Counted from the stretch's first letter, positions 43,364-55,398 are shown. The stretch: 64,000 bases of DNA from Schizochytrium sp. TIO01 (GCA_004764695.1 SMSO01000025.1:915102-979101); one strand, 5' to 3'. The notes: generated by a model from the letters alone, not told the origin. Program-made: numbers and translations.

Positions 43364-44110
43364 TCCCTAACAGTTCAAGTTTAGGTAGCCCCTGGGTATA
43401 AAGAATGGGCTGAGTCTTGATTCATGCCACTCTCAGGGTTCCATGTTGGTGTCTAGGTAGGACGTACAAATTCCATTTTCTGACAGATATGTTTTATTTA
43501 ACTCAAGGAAATGTGGCGCCTGAGTGCTATTTGTGTTATTTGGGTAAAATCTCAGGTCAAAGCAAATCACTTACCAAGGTCTCTTTTGGGTTTAAAATAG
43601 TGGTGATATTCTATACTCCTAAAGTTCTAGGCCTTGCACTTAATTAGCAAGAAAACATTAGAAATAGAAATATCTAGTGGTAGTTAGTAATTGTTATAAT
43701 TCAGGCTGAATCGTCGAGTAGAACGGAGCACTTCATCGTATGAAGGTTTTTAATTAAATTAAACAAGCATCCAAGTTATAAAACTAAGGGGGTGTTAAAT
43801 CTTCAATTTGTCTTTTATGATTACACTATCGTACCATAGTAGAAGGTCTTGTAAAGAACTACAGCTACAGGTAAAAAGGGATAGGGGTATGTTTTGACTT
43901 GAGGTTTTGCCGTGGCAAGTATAAGGATGAATAGTTCTTGCTAAGGGTGTAGTGACAGACTGAGGTAGTTCTTAGGTGCAATCATGTTATTCCTACTCTA
44001 GTACTACAGGCCCTAACCCTTGATACAAGTAGGCGAGATTGAAATTAGCCTTGCGTATGAAAAGTGAAGTCTGGCATCAGAGCCAAAACGAATTTTATTA
44101 AACGAGCGCC

Positions 44111-46347
44111 ATGGCAGCCCGCACTCCGCTGGTCGAGCTTATCAATGTTGCTGTTCGCCCTTTCCGCACCCCAGGCACCTCTCTATACCTCACGGGCCGC
44201 GCAAAGACTGCCCAAGATCATGCCAAAGTGCAGCAATCTCAGGCAAAGGTTCTGCTGCCCGGCACGAGTTGGGCAATCCAAGAAAACGAGCACTGGCTAG
44301 TTGTCGGCCCGAACGGGTGTGGAAAAAGTAAGTTATTTAATACACATGTCCTTGTCAATCTGAGTTTCACATACTTTTTTAGCAGAGGATTTCTTCTTTT
44401 TGTTGACATAGGGGTTTATTTTGACTCTACATGGTTTTGCTGGTAAAACACACAACGTTGAAGTTGAGCCATCTTGATATCAACCTCGCATTATGGCTGT
44501 TAATCACCCCTTTTCATTTCTAAGTGAAGTGGTTCAATATGATGTCTTACGCGTGTTCATTTTTTCCATTAATATATTTTCATAAAACAGGTACTCTGGC
44601 TCAGGCACTTCGAAATGGTGCACAGATTTTAGGGGGACAAGTTCGGCATCGTGAAGATTGTACGCCTCGAAATATTGCATACATATCCCTACGTGCCAGT
44701 GACGCAAAGCTTGCTGAGCAAGCTCGTCGTGTCCAAGAACTAGGAACTTGGGATAGGCTCACACATAAAGATCTCAATGTAGACCGCCTCATTGATCCAA
44801 AAGCCATGGAGGAGAACCAACATCTTCTTCATCTTGGAATCGGAGATCTTCTAAACAGACATGTACTAGAGCTGTCTACAGGCCAGCTGCGCAAACTTTG
44901 CATTGCTAAAGAACTACTGAAAAAGCCCCGCATATGCATTTTTGATGAGCCGTTTGATGGTCTTGATGCCGACTCACGGCATTCTCTTGCGCAACTTCTG
45001 GCTCAGCCTGGGCCTACCCAGACAATCTTGATCTCGCATAGGATCAACGAGATCAATGAAGTACCCGGTATTACCCATATTCTTGAGATTGGAGATGATA
45101 ACCAAGTGCATCGAATGGGCCCCAAGGATCAAGTTTTTGGAGACCACATCCTTCAACATCTTGATCATAGCTCACGCACTGGTGGTAAATTTGATGCCTC
45201 CAAACTGTCACAAGAGGTCAGTCGACTTATGAATGCATCTTCTAATATTGCCAAGACAGCTGAAGGTCAACTTCAACCTAAACCTACTACATTGATTGAC
45301 ATGAGTAATGTCCAGGTTAAGTTTGGGGATACTGTCATTCTCAAAGATCTTTCCTGGGTAGTTAAACCTGGCCAGCACTGGAGTATTGAGGGACCGAATG
45401 GCTCCGGAGTAAGTTAGTAATTTTGAGCTCGCAAAGCTGCTACCTACATACATGGATAGTACCACCATGCTCTCATCAATTTTTGGAGAAATTGGAGAAC
45501 TAATGACAAAAAATTGATCTCTGGACTCAAATATGTCTGGCTTGAGAAAAAAACTGCAAACAGAAATCAATGATGCTTGGTCTTGTTACCGGCGAAGTCC
45601 CCCAGGTATTCAACAATGAAGTATACCTCTTTGATGAGCCTCGCAGTAAGATGTCTCTGGAAAAACTTCGCAAACGTGTAGGCATGGTCTCTGCCAAAAT
45701 GCAGACTCAATTCCAGCAGTCGCACCAAACAGCCCTTCGTGCGATATGCACGGGTTATTTCAGCCTCATTGGTGGCCCGTGTCCGCCTTGCAGGTAAGTC
45801 TAAGGTCTCATGTATATAACCCCAAAAAGTAAAACAATGGTGCTTTGTTGCAGCTACAAACTGAAAGGCTTCCGACACTTGAATCATGACAAGAATTTTA
45901 AGGGTAAAGTGAACGAGATTACTGACTAAAGCAATATCAAATTGAATGTTTGATTTATGCACCACGCACCGCGCCATCTATGTCATTTATATCGTAACAA
46001 ATGATAGTCAGGAACAAGAGGAGCATGCTCGAGCTTGGGCTGAATGCTTAGGGCTCACTAATTTGCTTGAGCGCCGCTTCACTTCATTGTCACAAGGTCA
46101 GCAACGTCTCGTCCTGATCTGTCGAGCATTGGCAGCAGGGCCACCGGAACTTCTTCTTCTTGACGAGCCATTTCATGGGTTGGATGCACTTGTAAGACAA
46201 CGGATGCTCGTAGTTCTTGAAGCAATCAGCAAGAATTGCACCATAGTACTTGTAACGCATCACGCAGACGAACGTCCAACTTTTATTCGCAATCGCATGA
46301 TCATGAATCCTCAGGATAAACCAACTCTTCTTTGTTTAGAAGATTAA
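44111..46347 (+). CDS. Soluble tandem ABC ATPase, ModF/PhrA-like
   Basis: Four exons: 44111-44327, 44591-45408, 45564-45793 and 46008-46347, with GT-AG introns of 263, 155 and 214 bp. The result is 534 residues. Domain 1 has Walker A GPNGCGKST, signature LSTGQLRKLCIAKEL, Walker B ICIFDEPFDGLD and switch ILISHR. Domain 2 has GPNGSGKSM, LSQGQQRLVLICRAL, LLLLDEPFHGLD and VLVTHH. No membrane segments are present. The best likeness is to bacterial ModF/PhrA and eukaryotic relatives, whose exact role is not settled. Introns 1 and 2 interrupt the two Walker A motifs. The last acceptor (46005-46007, TAG) was chosen because it alone keeps frame, giving GYFSLIGGPCPPC then SQEQEEHARAW. The final 47 bp overlap TTI1 on the other strand. 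Confidence 0.85.
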
Positions 46348-49300
46348 GCAATTTTTCAAGTTCATCTCCTTGTAGCGCAGCAAGGCCGAGCAAATGGCTT
46401 GGTTGCGGAAAAAGAAATCCATGGGCCTCTCCAAATTTATCCTGCGTTTGATCGCAGTTTGTTTGACTAAGTATTTCTAGCCACAAAGTGTCAGGGAAAC
46501 GCGTGACCAGTGCAACAAGCACACGGAACGCAATATCATGATATTCGGTCCTATTCAATAGTTGAGAGCAATACTGAGCAATTCTCAAGACCCCTTTGCG
46601 CAGACCTGAAGACAAACGAAGCTTTGAGAATGCAACCTCAGTACATTGCAACACAACATTGACTAGATCAATTTTGTGTCGCTCTTGATGTCCATGGAAA
46701 TTATGATAAGATACTACATCATCTAAAACTGCATTCGTGACCTTCCATGGTCCATTCTCAATATATCTGCGAGACATAAATTCTGGTGCTAGGCGCAAAG
46801 AAATTTCGACTACGTGAAAGCACGCGCCCAAAACTGCTGCTGATTCTTCGTTTGCAAGACATTCTTCAATACCCTCCCAAGTATCATGAATTACGGGCAA
46901 CAGTTCGTCTTCGTTCCCCTGGAGATTTCGCAGTCCAACTTCCAAACACTCCATTGCAAGTCTTTTTTGTCTAATATCGTCGCTGCTTTGGGTGAAAAAG
47001 CGGCAGTCCATCAAAATGTCTTTAGACAATTTCTCTCTGAAGCTTAAGGGCCGTTTTGCATCATTCGCGGTTCCTGCATCGGAATCGGAATCGTCTTCGT
47101 TGCCGCCGTTCCCATCTTCCTTAAGGTGCCCATCATCACTACTCATGGTAGAATCACACGCTTGTGCAAAATCAACGTCCGTATCCTTTGAAACACCCTG
47201 TATTGTACTTTCAAAGTCATGCAGAAGACTCTCAATAGGATCGGAATAGACGCTTTCAGATGGATCTATGGAGCTAGAATCCAAAGAATCGTCTACTCTT
47301 TCATCGCTCACTTGGAGATTTGCTGTCCATTCCATTGCAGCTTTGAGTACCGCAAGCAATGGTCCAATTAAGCTTGTTTTGCGAAATTTATCGCTCCCAT
47401 TTCCACACTGTTTAAGGGCGCGTAAAACACCATGGACCAGGTCATTCAGGAATGGCTCTAGGGTAGGAAAAAGGACTCCTTGTCTAAGGATTCTTAATAA
47501 GGAAAAGAGAATGCGTGGAATTTCGGGATAATTATCAATATCTTCCAGCCACAGAGAGCAAGCATCAAGAAGGTAATCAACATTATCCTTAATGAGGTCC
47601 ATACGGCTTATGTACCCACACCTAGAAGCAATAAGAGCTAACGTCGCATCCGCAGAGTCAGAAACAACTGTATCTTCACTTGAGGCGTGAGTTAAGACAG
47701 GAACCAAGACTTGAACGAGGCTGCGCTGAGCTGCCTCCTGATCAAGGTTAGAAAAACAGCGACCGAGGGTCTCGAGCTGTAAAGAAAGAATCAATCTTGG
47801 CTGTGATGTCTTCATAGCTTCCAGACATTCTTTCACGCAAGCACCGCAAGTTTCTCTGTCAACATTTGTGCAGTCAAGAAGCTTAGATAGTAGCCACCAT
47901 GCCTCTGCTTGATCACTTGAAGAATTTTTAGAAGGAAGCCCGCTAATTGGTCGGTGTACTTGAGATATTAAGTCCAGATATAGCTCTCGACAAATCAAAA
48001 TGTCCGAAAATAAAGCTTTTAGCATTCGTATTAATGCAGCGTGTGTAGGCTGTTCTTGGAAATGCATAAAACGACGTATTGGAAACGAGGCATTTAGATC
48101 TTCCTTTCCGAGAAGTTGGACTGTGAGAGCATGCTCATTATATTCTCGTGACATTTCAATTGTTGTCAAAATAAAAGGAAGTGGAGACCATGCATCCAAT
48201 AAAACTTGCAAACGCCTTGGACCAATAGCAAGAAGGAGGGCCTCACACGTCGCCAAACGTTGTCGAAAGGGTAATTCTTTACCTAATCTCGCGTCATGAG
48301 GGAGTTTTCGAAGTGCGTCACGAAGGCACTCATCAAGAGCTGGCTCGATATAAGTTGACCAGGTACTTTCCTCGCCAGGTGATTTAGAATCACAGAGAGT
48401 CTCCATACATCTGTGACGATAGTTTATGGCAAGTTCCTGCGTTGCAACATCTTCGCTCACCTCCATAGTTATAAGAACTTCAACAAGAGTTGATAAAAGA
48501 TCCCGTTGAGCGCCAGATGGGGAGTTATCAATAATCGTGTGCGTGCATTGCTGAATGCCTTGAGACGCCAGCTCGACTAAGCTCTTTTGCGCTACCCGGC
48601 TGCCTGCACCATTGACATATTCATGGCGTAGTATAGCTCTAAGCATCACGTCAAGGCGGGCGCAAATTTCTGCCAGGTTTGCTCTGCGCCTTGGTTTGGT
48701 GCTTTGCACAAAGGCTTGCCAGGCAATATTGTCACCTTCTGCAAGAGTTAAATCTGGACCACGTTCTTCCGTATCTGGATTTAGTTCTCTCTGATCATCA
48801 AGGACACTCCAGATAGCCACTGACCAGGCATCTAATGCTGCTCCTCGTACAATAGAACCTGATTTAAAGTCTTCCATGATTATTGAGCCTAGTGCACTTG
48901 AGACACCAGGGAGGACGACTTCTATCACATTGGCATCCACAGTATTTGCTCCGGCGAGGAAAATTTTGACCAGTCTTAAACATTGAACTCGAAGCTGGCG
49001 CGCACGTACAGACTTGGCCATTGTTAGGAGTTGTAAAATAGCATGCATAAATAGACCATGTAACACATTATTCGTCTCGGAAGAAGACACAAGAGCTTGC
49101 CACACATTTCTTGGGCATTCTTTTGAGCCAGCTTCAGGACTGCCTAGTGCAGTCTCAAGGGTCTCTAGCGCACTGCGCAGTACCTCTTCTTGATTACTAC
49201 TTTTGGCATGATTGAAGAAGAATATCCCCTCTGCTTCCAATGCAGGCAATGTTACATCGAGGACTTGCACAGCGATGTCAGGCCTCTCCAAAATAAATGA

Positions 49301-49735
49301 GCTGCTGCAATGTCGGAGGAGTGCACATAGACATTGAATAAGCGAAATCCAGGTCCGTTCGCTCCACGGAGTCGTTATAGATGAAGAGGGTGGTGGTATT
49401 TGGTTTTGTTTTATCGTTCCTGGCAAAAAAGGGGACACAGAATGAGAAGCCTCTGAAGCTTGATTCTTCACGGCTATGAGTGACGGCAAGCCTCTGAACA
49501 GTGGAAGTAACACATATTCTATACATTGCTGAAGCTCAAAGGGTGCTAGCTGTTGAGTGGCAATAGCTGTCAGCTTGTCACAGAGCGTGCGGAGCTTGGT
49601 CTCCTCTTGAGCATCATAGACTTGCACATCTTGTCCAACTTTTTCGCAAACCATTCGCATTAGATCCGTACATATTGGCTTGAGAACGTCAAAGCCAATA
49701 CAACTACTTAGCTCGCGCGAGCCCCTGTCCATCAT
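46301..49735 (-). CDS. TTI1: TELO2-interacting protein 1 homologue (TTT complex)
   Basis: 1144 residues from the Met at 49735; the frame is open 60 codons further, but family homology begins right after this Met. The N-terminus (FDVLKPICTDLM...LAPFELQQCIEYVLLPLFRGL) and the C-terminus (DELLPVIHDTWEGIEECL.., RVLVALVTRFPDTLWLEIL) match the ends of TTI1, with HEAT-type helices between them and an acidic insert at about 950-985. TTI1 joins TELO2 and TTI2 to fold and stabilise PIKK kinases such as TOR, ATM and ATR. The stop TGA (46301-46303 reversed) lies inside the last ABC exon, so the two coding regions overlap tail to tail. Confidence 0.85.
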   Translation of the reverse strand: MMDRGSRELSSCIGFDVLKPICTDLMRMVCEKVGQDVQVYDAQEETKLRTLCDKLTAIATQQLAPFELQQCIEYVLLPLFRGLPSLIAVKNQASEASHSVSPFLPGTIKQNQIPPPSSSITTPWSERTWISLIQCLCALLRHCSSSFILERPDIAVQVLDVTLPALEAEGIFFFNHAKSSNQEEVLRSALETLETALGSPEAGSKECPRNVWQALVSSSETNNVLHGLFMHAILQLLTMAKSVRARQLRVQCLRLVKIFLAGANTVDANVIEVVLPGVSSALGSIIMEDFKSGSIVRGAALDAWSVAIWSVLDDQRELNPDTEERGPDLTLAEGDNIAWQAFVQSTKPRRRANLAEICARLDVMLRAILRHEYVNGAGSRVAQKSLVELASQGIQQCTHTIIDNSPSGAQRDLLSTLVEVLITMEVSEDVATQELAINYRHRCMETLCDSKSPGEESTWSTYIEPALDECLRDALRKLPHDARLGKELPFRQRLATCEALLLAIGPRRLQVLLDAWSPLPFILTTIEMSREYNEHALTVQLLGKEDLNASFPIRRFMHFQEQPTHAALIRMLKALFSDILICRELYLDLISQVHRPISGLPSKNSSSDQAEAWWLLSKLLDCTNVDRETCGACVKECLEAMKTSQPRLILSLQLETLGRCFSNLDQEAAQRSLVQVLVPVLTHASSEDTVVSDSADATLALIASRCGYISRMDLIKDNVDYLLDACSLWLEDIDNYPEIPRILFSLLRILRQGVLFPTLEPFLNDLVHGVLRALKQCGNGSDKFRKTSLIGPLLAVLKAAMEWTANLQVSDERVDDSLDSSSIDPSESVYSDPIESLLHDFESTIQGVSKDTDVDFAQACDSTMSSDDGHLKEDGNGGNEDDSDSDAGTANDAKRPLSFREKLSKDILMDCRFFTQSSDDIRQKRLAMECLEVGLRNLQGNEDELLPVIHDTWEGIEECLANEESAAVLGACFHVVEISLRLAPEFMSRRYIENGPWKVTNAVLDDVVSYHNFHGHQERHKIDLVNVVLQCTEVAFSKLRLSSGLRKGVLRIAQYCSQLLNRTEYHDIAFRVLVALVTRFPDTLWLEILSQTNCDQTQDKFGEAHGFLFPQPSHLLGLAALQGDELEKLLNLLNKEELVYPEDS

Positions 49736-52700
49736 GAAGGAATAAGTAAAGCGGGGTTTAGCCTGGGTGATAAGAGAGTATCGTGGGATGTGACACTCCA
49801 GTGTCTTGCGGTGAACCAAGAGATTTATTATCACAAAAAAAAAATTCAAGCATGCATAAATATTATCACCTATGAAAAAGTTAGAGGGAACACAGGGAAT
49901 GTTTGGAATATCCAAGGTACACCAACATGAAATAAAGATGCTAGATGCGGTCGGACTTCCACATCTCTATGCATTATTTTGCTACCTTCTGACTAGCAAG
50001 GTCTCAAACGAAAAGGATGAGCCTTTCCCTATACTTGATACTCTAAGATCTTAGCATGTTGTGAGAATAATAACTAATCAATTTCGAGCTAAGTACTATA
50101 CATCAGCAACTCAACTAGTTTGGTAAGCATTGAAGTTGACTTTTAGAAACTATGATTTAGCGACAAGTCCTAACAATATCGCATCGAGCCACCTTATTAC
50201 TAATATTCTCCTGCTTCTTGCCTAACATCCTACTAAATCTTTTTACACCTGCGAAATCAACAGGAGTACCCAAAGTTGTTAATTTGTCTGCAAAAAGAGA
50301 TAGGTACCTACCAAGCAATTCTTGAAATGTAGAAATGTGATGGGTGGGAGAAAATCAGAATGTATAAAGTGAAGCAAAGCAGGGAAGTTAAAGGAAAACC
50401 AACATTGCTTTGAATATGTCAAAATTTAAGTATCACAAATATAATATAGTCAGACAATCTTCAGAGGAAGAGCGTATCGCCCGGGCGCAGGTACAAAGCA
50501 ATATACTCAACAAGTTATACAAAGAAAGCAAAACATATTCCTTCGCAAGTGTCTGTTTAAAACTGCATCATCAAGGAGCGATCTGCCGCAATTATAGAAC
50601 AGATTTTTTCATCGTTTGCTGTCCAGCGCCTCAGCCGGCATGCCATTCCTTGATGAAATACATAAAACGATAATGCAGTTTCCAGTTCGGAAGCCCTGTC
50701 AAGATCATGGAATAGGCGTAAGCATAGCACACGTATATCATTAATACCTCCTCAAAGCGTCATCTTTTTAGAAAACGAGCTATTTGCTACCTTAAACTTA
50801 CATTGATGCTTCCACTCGGATGGTGGCTTTATTAGTTCGTATGTCTACAGTTTCGACGTAGCATGAAAACCTCGCACTGCCCTTCTTGCCATAAAATGAC
50901 AGGAGGGCAGATAAGATAATGGTTGATACGAGTTTCGAGTCGATAACTGGCTCAACTTGATTCTGTGTGTCACGTGTGTTTTTAACATCACTAGAAACGT
51001 TATTGATGTTCGTCAGATGTTTTTGTCTCATGGCAGATAATGATATTTGTAAGCATATTCAGAGCTAGAAAGATGTATAGGCTTCTAAACCTGTTCGCAA
51101 ATCATTTCTTCGCCTCAGGTTCATCACCCGCCGCTGCCTACTGATAATAGCTGCTCCATCTTCCAGCCTTCGCTGACTGCTTGGGTTACTTATTCTATTT
51201 TCCTCATCTTGAAACTTAACTTACACCCTGAGTGACAGAGCCATCATATCTGGTTGATTGCTGACGCACTCCATATTGATTGCGCTCCTTTAATTGTCGC
51301 CCGTACTCAAGTCGTACAATCCTGCCAAGACAATCACTTTTGATAAACTCTTGCTGGCCCTGCCTTCAAAGGTCTCATGATTGGTCGTTCCCATATACTA
51401 GTGCTGTCCTACTGCTACTATTTGTACTAATGTATAATGTTTTAGTATATATTTAGGCTTAGGCTTAAGCTTTAGCTTAGTATATTACCTAGGTCTTGAA
51501 TTTTCACCCAAAACACTTGAAGTAAAAGAGCGACCTCTAATTTCAAATTGCATGACTATCTAATCTGCGTCAATTTCATACACCTCGTGTAGGTCACTGG
51601 GATTTTACCCATGAGTAATTTGACGCAAAAGAAAGCACTAGGGTTTTATACTAAACAATTATCACATCGGTGTATGATTTTTTACAGATTTTCGTCACAA
51701 CAGCTTAATCCAGGTGAATTAATCAAAAGTATAATTGCCGGGGATTAGGTTTTATTTCAGTATCGAGAAAATTGCTTTTTATATATGCGAGGTCGAATCA
51801 AATATTCTATTTTATTTCTTTCTAAATAGCGAGAGTGTCATAATAGTTCTACTGTCAGATTCCGGACCTCTTTTGAGGATTAACTGGCCTGCAAGACTTG
51901 ATCTTATTATCGGTAACAAGTTCCTGGGGATTTATGGCAGCTGGTCAATTCTCAAACCAAGCTGTAAGAGATGAAAACCAAAATTAGACAATTTAAGTAC
52001 CATTCTATTTATCAAGATTGGTAGCATATTGTCGATTACCCGTACTTAAGGGGAGGTATTTAAAACTAATAAACCTTGGTACTGTTTGTGTCCCTGGTAG
52101 TAATTGATAAATTCATAATATAGTGGAATGACTTTAAATAATGTAAAATAAAATAAGGAAATTAAAAAACACCTTATTCTGTTGATGTCTTTAATTTATC
52201 GTGATGGCGCAATGTGTCGAAGGTAGAACTAAGCTTGAATATTGGCTCTTGCCTCTCTCACGCTGCGATAATTCACGAACGTGGTCAGAATGTTCTAGGC
52301 AGTTTTTCTACTTTAAGGCTGCGAGCTTTCAAATAATTTGACATGTAATTTAGTATGGTGGTACATAAATCACACTCACATAATATTAGTTTCCTGAATG
52401 TGGATACTTAGAGTAGTACCTTCTATGGAGCAAAACAGTATATTAACAGCATGGTATGCTATATGCTTTGACTTGAGCTTATACTCGAATAGAAGGATTG
52501 ACCAGAGGTACTGTACACGTTTCAAGTTTCACCAAAAGCTTATCCTTGAGATATCTGTAGTACGTAAGGTAGACGTGCAATGTAGAATAAAGGAATAACC
52601 TCTTGCTTAGTGAGAGTGCTATGCATATAGAGTCCTACTTAGGTTTGCTATATATAGAGGATGTAACTAATACTCCTAACACCTAAGGATAATCAACTAA

Positions 52701-52974
52701 AGGCCTACTTAATACGTAGTAGCGAAGGTTGGTAGTGGTGATAGTATATTCTAGTAATAAGTGCTTGCTTAATTCTTTACAACAAAATAATATAAAGTTA
52801 TTAAGTGAGTGAGTGGTGGAGAACTCCAAGGCAGTCATTGGAATCAGGACTAATACTACCACGCGTGACCAGATTTCGACCAGGCAGTCTAAAACCAAGC
52901 CAAGCAGGCCCAGCACAGGCTCTCAACGCAACAAAGGAGGCTAACAAATAAGCAAGTCTGTTTGCGTTAGTGCA
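49736..52974. other. Intergenic, no gene seen
   Basis: A 3.2-kb AT-rich spacer between two divergent starts (TTI1 and SYO1). AGGTACCTAC at 50302. Short open frames at 50410-50673 and 51735-51974 show no domains or codon signal. Confidence 0.5.
50302..50311 (+). promoter_or_regulatory. AGGTACCTAC word, copy 5
   Basis: Exact 10-mer, 567 bp upstream of the TTI1 start (read on the minus strand). Confidence 0.3.
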
Positions 52975-54870
52975 ATGGGAAAGTCAAAAGTTCGTCGTAC
53001 GAAAGGCCAACGCCGTGCGCGTCAGCGGGCAGCTGCTGCCAACGGTGGTGACACTCGGGATAATGGTGCCAGTGTAGGAGCACCTCGCGGTGCAGATGTG
53101 AGGCGATCTGCTCTTCGAGAGAATGCACGCAAAGAAACCGTTGCTGTGGTCAAAGCTTTACAGTCGGCAGACGTTCAGCAGCGTATTCAAGCTCTGATTG
53201 CTCTCGCTTCAACTTTCGAGGCTGGACCTGAGAAGGCGCAGGAACAAAGCGAGGCCTTTCAGGTTCTTTTTATGTCAGGCGCCCTCCCAGTGTTCGTGGC
53301 GCGTCTTGCAGACACGGACCCAACGGTTCGTCATTTGGCAAGCGGAATTCTGTGTAACATGTGCTCTGCAGGAGCATCGGAAGTATCTACACGACTTGTG
53401 AATGCAGGCATTCACACAGGCGCCCTGGAGCTTGCAAAGCGCGCTATTCCTGCTACCAGTGAATATACCCAGGACCTCATGCAAACAAGGATCCGTGCCC
53501 TCGACCTCTTAACAGAATTGTGTGTTTCATCAGCTGCCGCTTTACGAGCTCTTGAAGACCTCGATGGATCAACCTTTGTCAGCATGGCCGCTCTGCTGGA
53601 GACTACAAGCGAAACAGAGCCTGCCCTGGCCATGGAGACTGTCGAACACTCTGCTCGTCTTCTAAATGTAGCTCTAGAGAGCAATCCTGTACTTGCGCAA
53701 TGCGTGTTCAAGAACGAAGCTGCTCGCAGCACCTTAACACGATTCTGTGCATCTCCCGCTGTCTCTGTGCCTGGAGGCACCCTTCCGGAGGGCACCGATG
53801 TTAACGCCCTTAAACTTACACATGCGCGTGCTGCGATGCATGCTGCATCTGCGCTGATGTCTGTGGCAAGTACGTCTGCCGAGGCGGCGCAGACCTTAGA
53901 TCTGTCTCAGGTTTTTGCACGCTTGTTGAGTTTGGCTAACGAGACGCTCAACTTTGATGCTGTGGATCCGGAAGCTGCGTCACTTGTGCTAGAGGTTGTC
54001 GCAAGTTCATGTGCTGTGTCAAACGAAGGAGAAAATGAAGATGGGGACAGTCCAGCTCTGCGAAACGAAAAGGCATTGCGACGTGCTTGCGCAGATCAAA
54101 CCTCTCAGAATGAAATCGCACAACGTTGTGCCCATATTATCAGCTCTAGTCAAGAATCGTTAAATTCTCCTGTAGCACAAGAATTGGCTCCTCGTGCTTG
54201 TGGCTTGCTGGATAACCTTGTGCAAAATGCTAGTGTCGAGCAGGTCGCTGTTCTCGACCCACAAGGCATGTGGAATGCTACATTTGCTGTCTTCGAAGCA
54301 ATATTAAAAACTATGGCCAGTGAGGGTGACAATGCGGTCGCAGCTCTTGAGGATTTTATTACAATGATGACTGCGTTTCAGTGGTCTCTCATACGCCGAG
54401 TGATCCAAATCCAGGATGAAAGTAATAAGATGAGCCGTGGTGCGCTGTCTTTGGACATTTCGCCAGCTCAACTTGCCTTGTTATTGGATGCTCGTGACTC
54501 TGGAATTCCTCCGCATGCGAGAGTCAACATTGTTGGAATGCTTGGGGTTCTTGGTGCAACATTCAACAGGTGGGATTCAGAGACTCTCAGTAAAATTGGC
54601 TCTGGTCTTCTAAACTCGGTTGTTGATGCTTCTATCTTCGTCGCTATCCAAGCTATAGACTCTTCAATCGATATGTTTTCTGCAGATGAATTGCATGATC
54701 TCTTTATGAATCTCAAGGGCCTGGAAGTACTAAAGTCTGCTATCCCCCGCCTCAAGCTATGCTTAGATGACCAGGACTCCCGAATTGATCGCCAGAACGT
54801 TGATCTCGTCAAAACCAACGCAGAGGACTTTGTCGAATACAAACGTGATTTTATTCGTCAAAGAAGATAA
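52975..54870 (+). CDS. SYO1/HEATR3-like ribosomal protein import factor
   Basis: One exon, 631 residues. It opens with MGKSKVRRTKGQRRARQR, the basic MGKSK start shared by yeast Syo1 and animal HEATR3. Armadillo/HEAT repeats follow (RIQALIALASTFE, PVFVARLADTDPTVRHLASGILCNMC, and others). The C-terminus has FVAIQAIDSSIDMFSADELHDLF and a final NAEDFVEYKRDFI helix, as at the end of the family. Syo1 imports uL18 and uL5 and helps build the 5S RNP for 60S subunits. An acid-rich insert at about 345-360 may be the family's acidic loop. Assignment is from terminal motifs and repeat type, so it is good but not certain. Confidence 0.75.
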   Translation: MGKSKVRRTKGQRRARQRAAAANGGDTRDNGASVGAPRGADVRRSALRENARKETVAVVKALQSADVQQRIQALIALASTFEAGPEKAQEQSEAFQVLFMSGALPVFVARLADTDPTVRHLASGILCNMCSAGASEVSTRLVNAGIHTGALELAKRAIPATSEYTQDLMQTRIRALDLLTELCVSSAAALRALEDLDGSTFVSMAALLETTSETEPALAMETVEHSARLLNVALESNPVLAQCVFKNEAARSTLTRFCASPAVSVPGGTLPEGTDVNALKLTHARAAMHAASALMSVASTSAEAAQTLDLSQVFARLLSLANETLNFDAVDPEAASLVLEVVASSCAVSNEGENEDGDSPALRNEKALRRACADQTSQNEIAQRCAHIISSSQESLNSPVAQELAPRACGLLDNLVQNASVEQVAVLDPQGMWNATFAVFEAILKTMASEGDNAVAALEDFITMMTAFQWSLIRRVIQIQDESNKMSRGALSLDISPAQLALLLDARDSGIPPHARVNIVGMLGVLGATFNRWDSETLSKIGSGLLNSVVDASIFVAIQAIDSSIDMFSADELHDLFMNLKGLEVLKSAIPRLKLCLDDQDSRIDRQNVDLVKTNAEDFVEYKRDFIRQRR

Positions 54871-55398
54871 TAATAAAAATACGCAATCGAATGGATCAGT
54901 GTGCGGTCTCTTTGTTCTAATAATGTATTCCCTGTCCTTTGCACACTTTTTAGTTTGAAATACAAAACGTATATGAGCTTGCCTATAGAGGCGCACATAG
55001 CATTTTAAAAACTTGAATTCATTTTCAGCGCATTCTCCATGTTTATACGTAACTTCTTTTGTAATCTTGTGGTTATAGAGACACGTGGAAGGTTTGCCGT
55101 TTCAGGGTTGCCTGTCCATTTAAAATCAGAATGTATCTGTCTTCAGAAGAGGAACTATCCAAGGCATCACCAAACTAGCTGATTTCCTTCAACAGACAAA
55201 CAAATATGCAAGCTTTTATAATTCGATTGTCTATAAATTGGGTTTATGCTTTGACAAAGTGAGCCAATAAAACTGATAAACAATATTCATACAAGAGTAA
55301 ATTAAAATAGATCATGGATCTTAACTTCGGGAACGGAAGGTAACTTTCGAGATATGTCCTGTTCAGATGGATGAAGTTTATACGTGAGTAAATTTGAG
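54871..55398. other. Convergent 3' flanks, no gene seen
   Basis: 3' space of the SYO1-like and kinesin genes. No supported coding region. Confidence 0.5.

Larger units (their letters stand above)
41891..44110. other. Intergenic, AT-rich, with R3 copy 2
   Basis: Contains a trinucleotide inverted repeat at 42222-42265 and repeat R3 at 43178-43363 (both listed). No supported coding region. Confidence 0.5.

Noticed and set aside
50410-50673. 87-codon plus-strand frame
   Set aside because: No domain, poor composition, isolated in AT-rich spacer.
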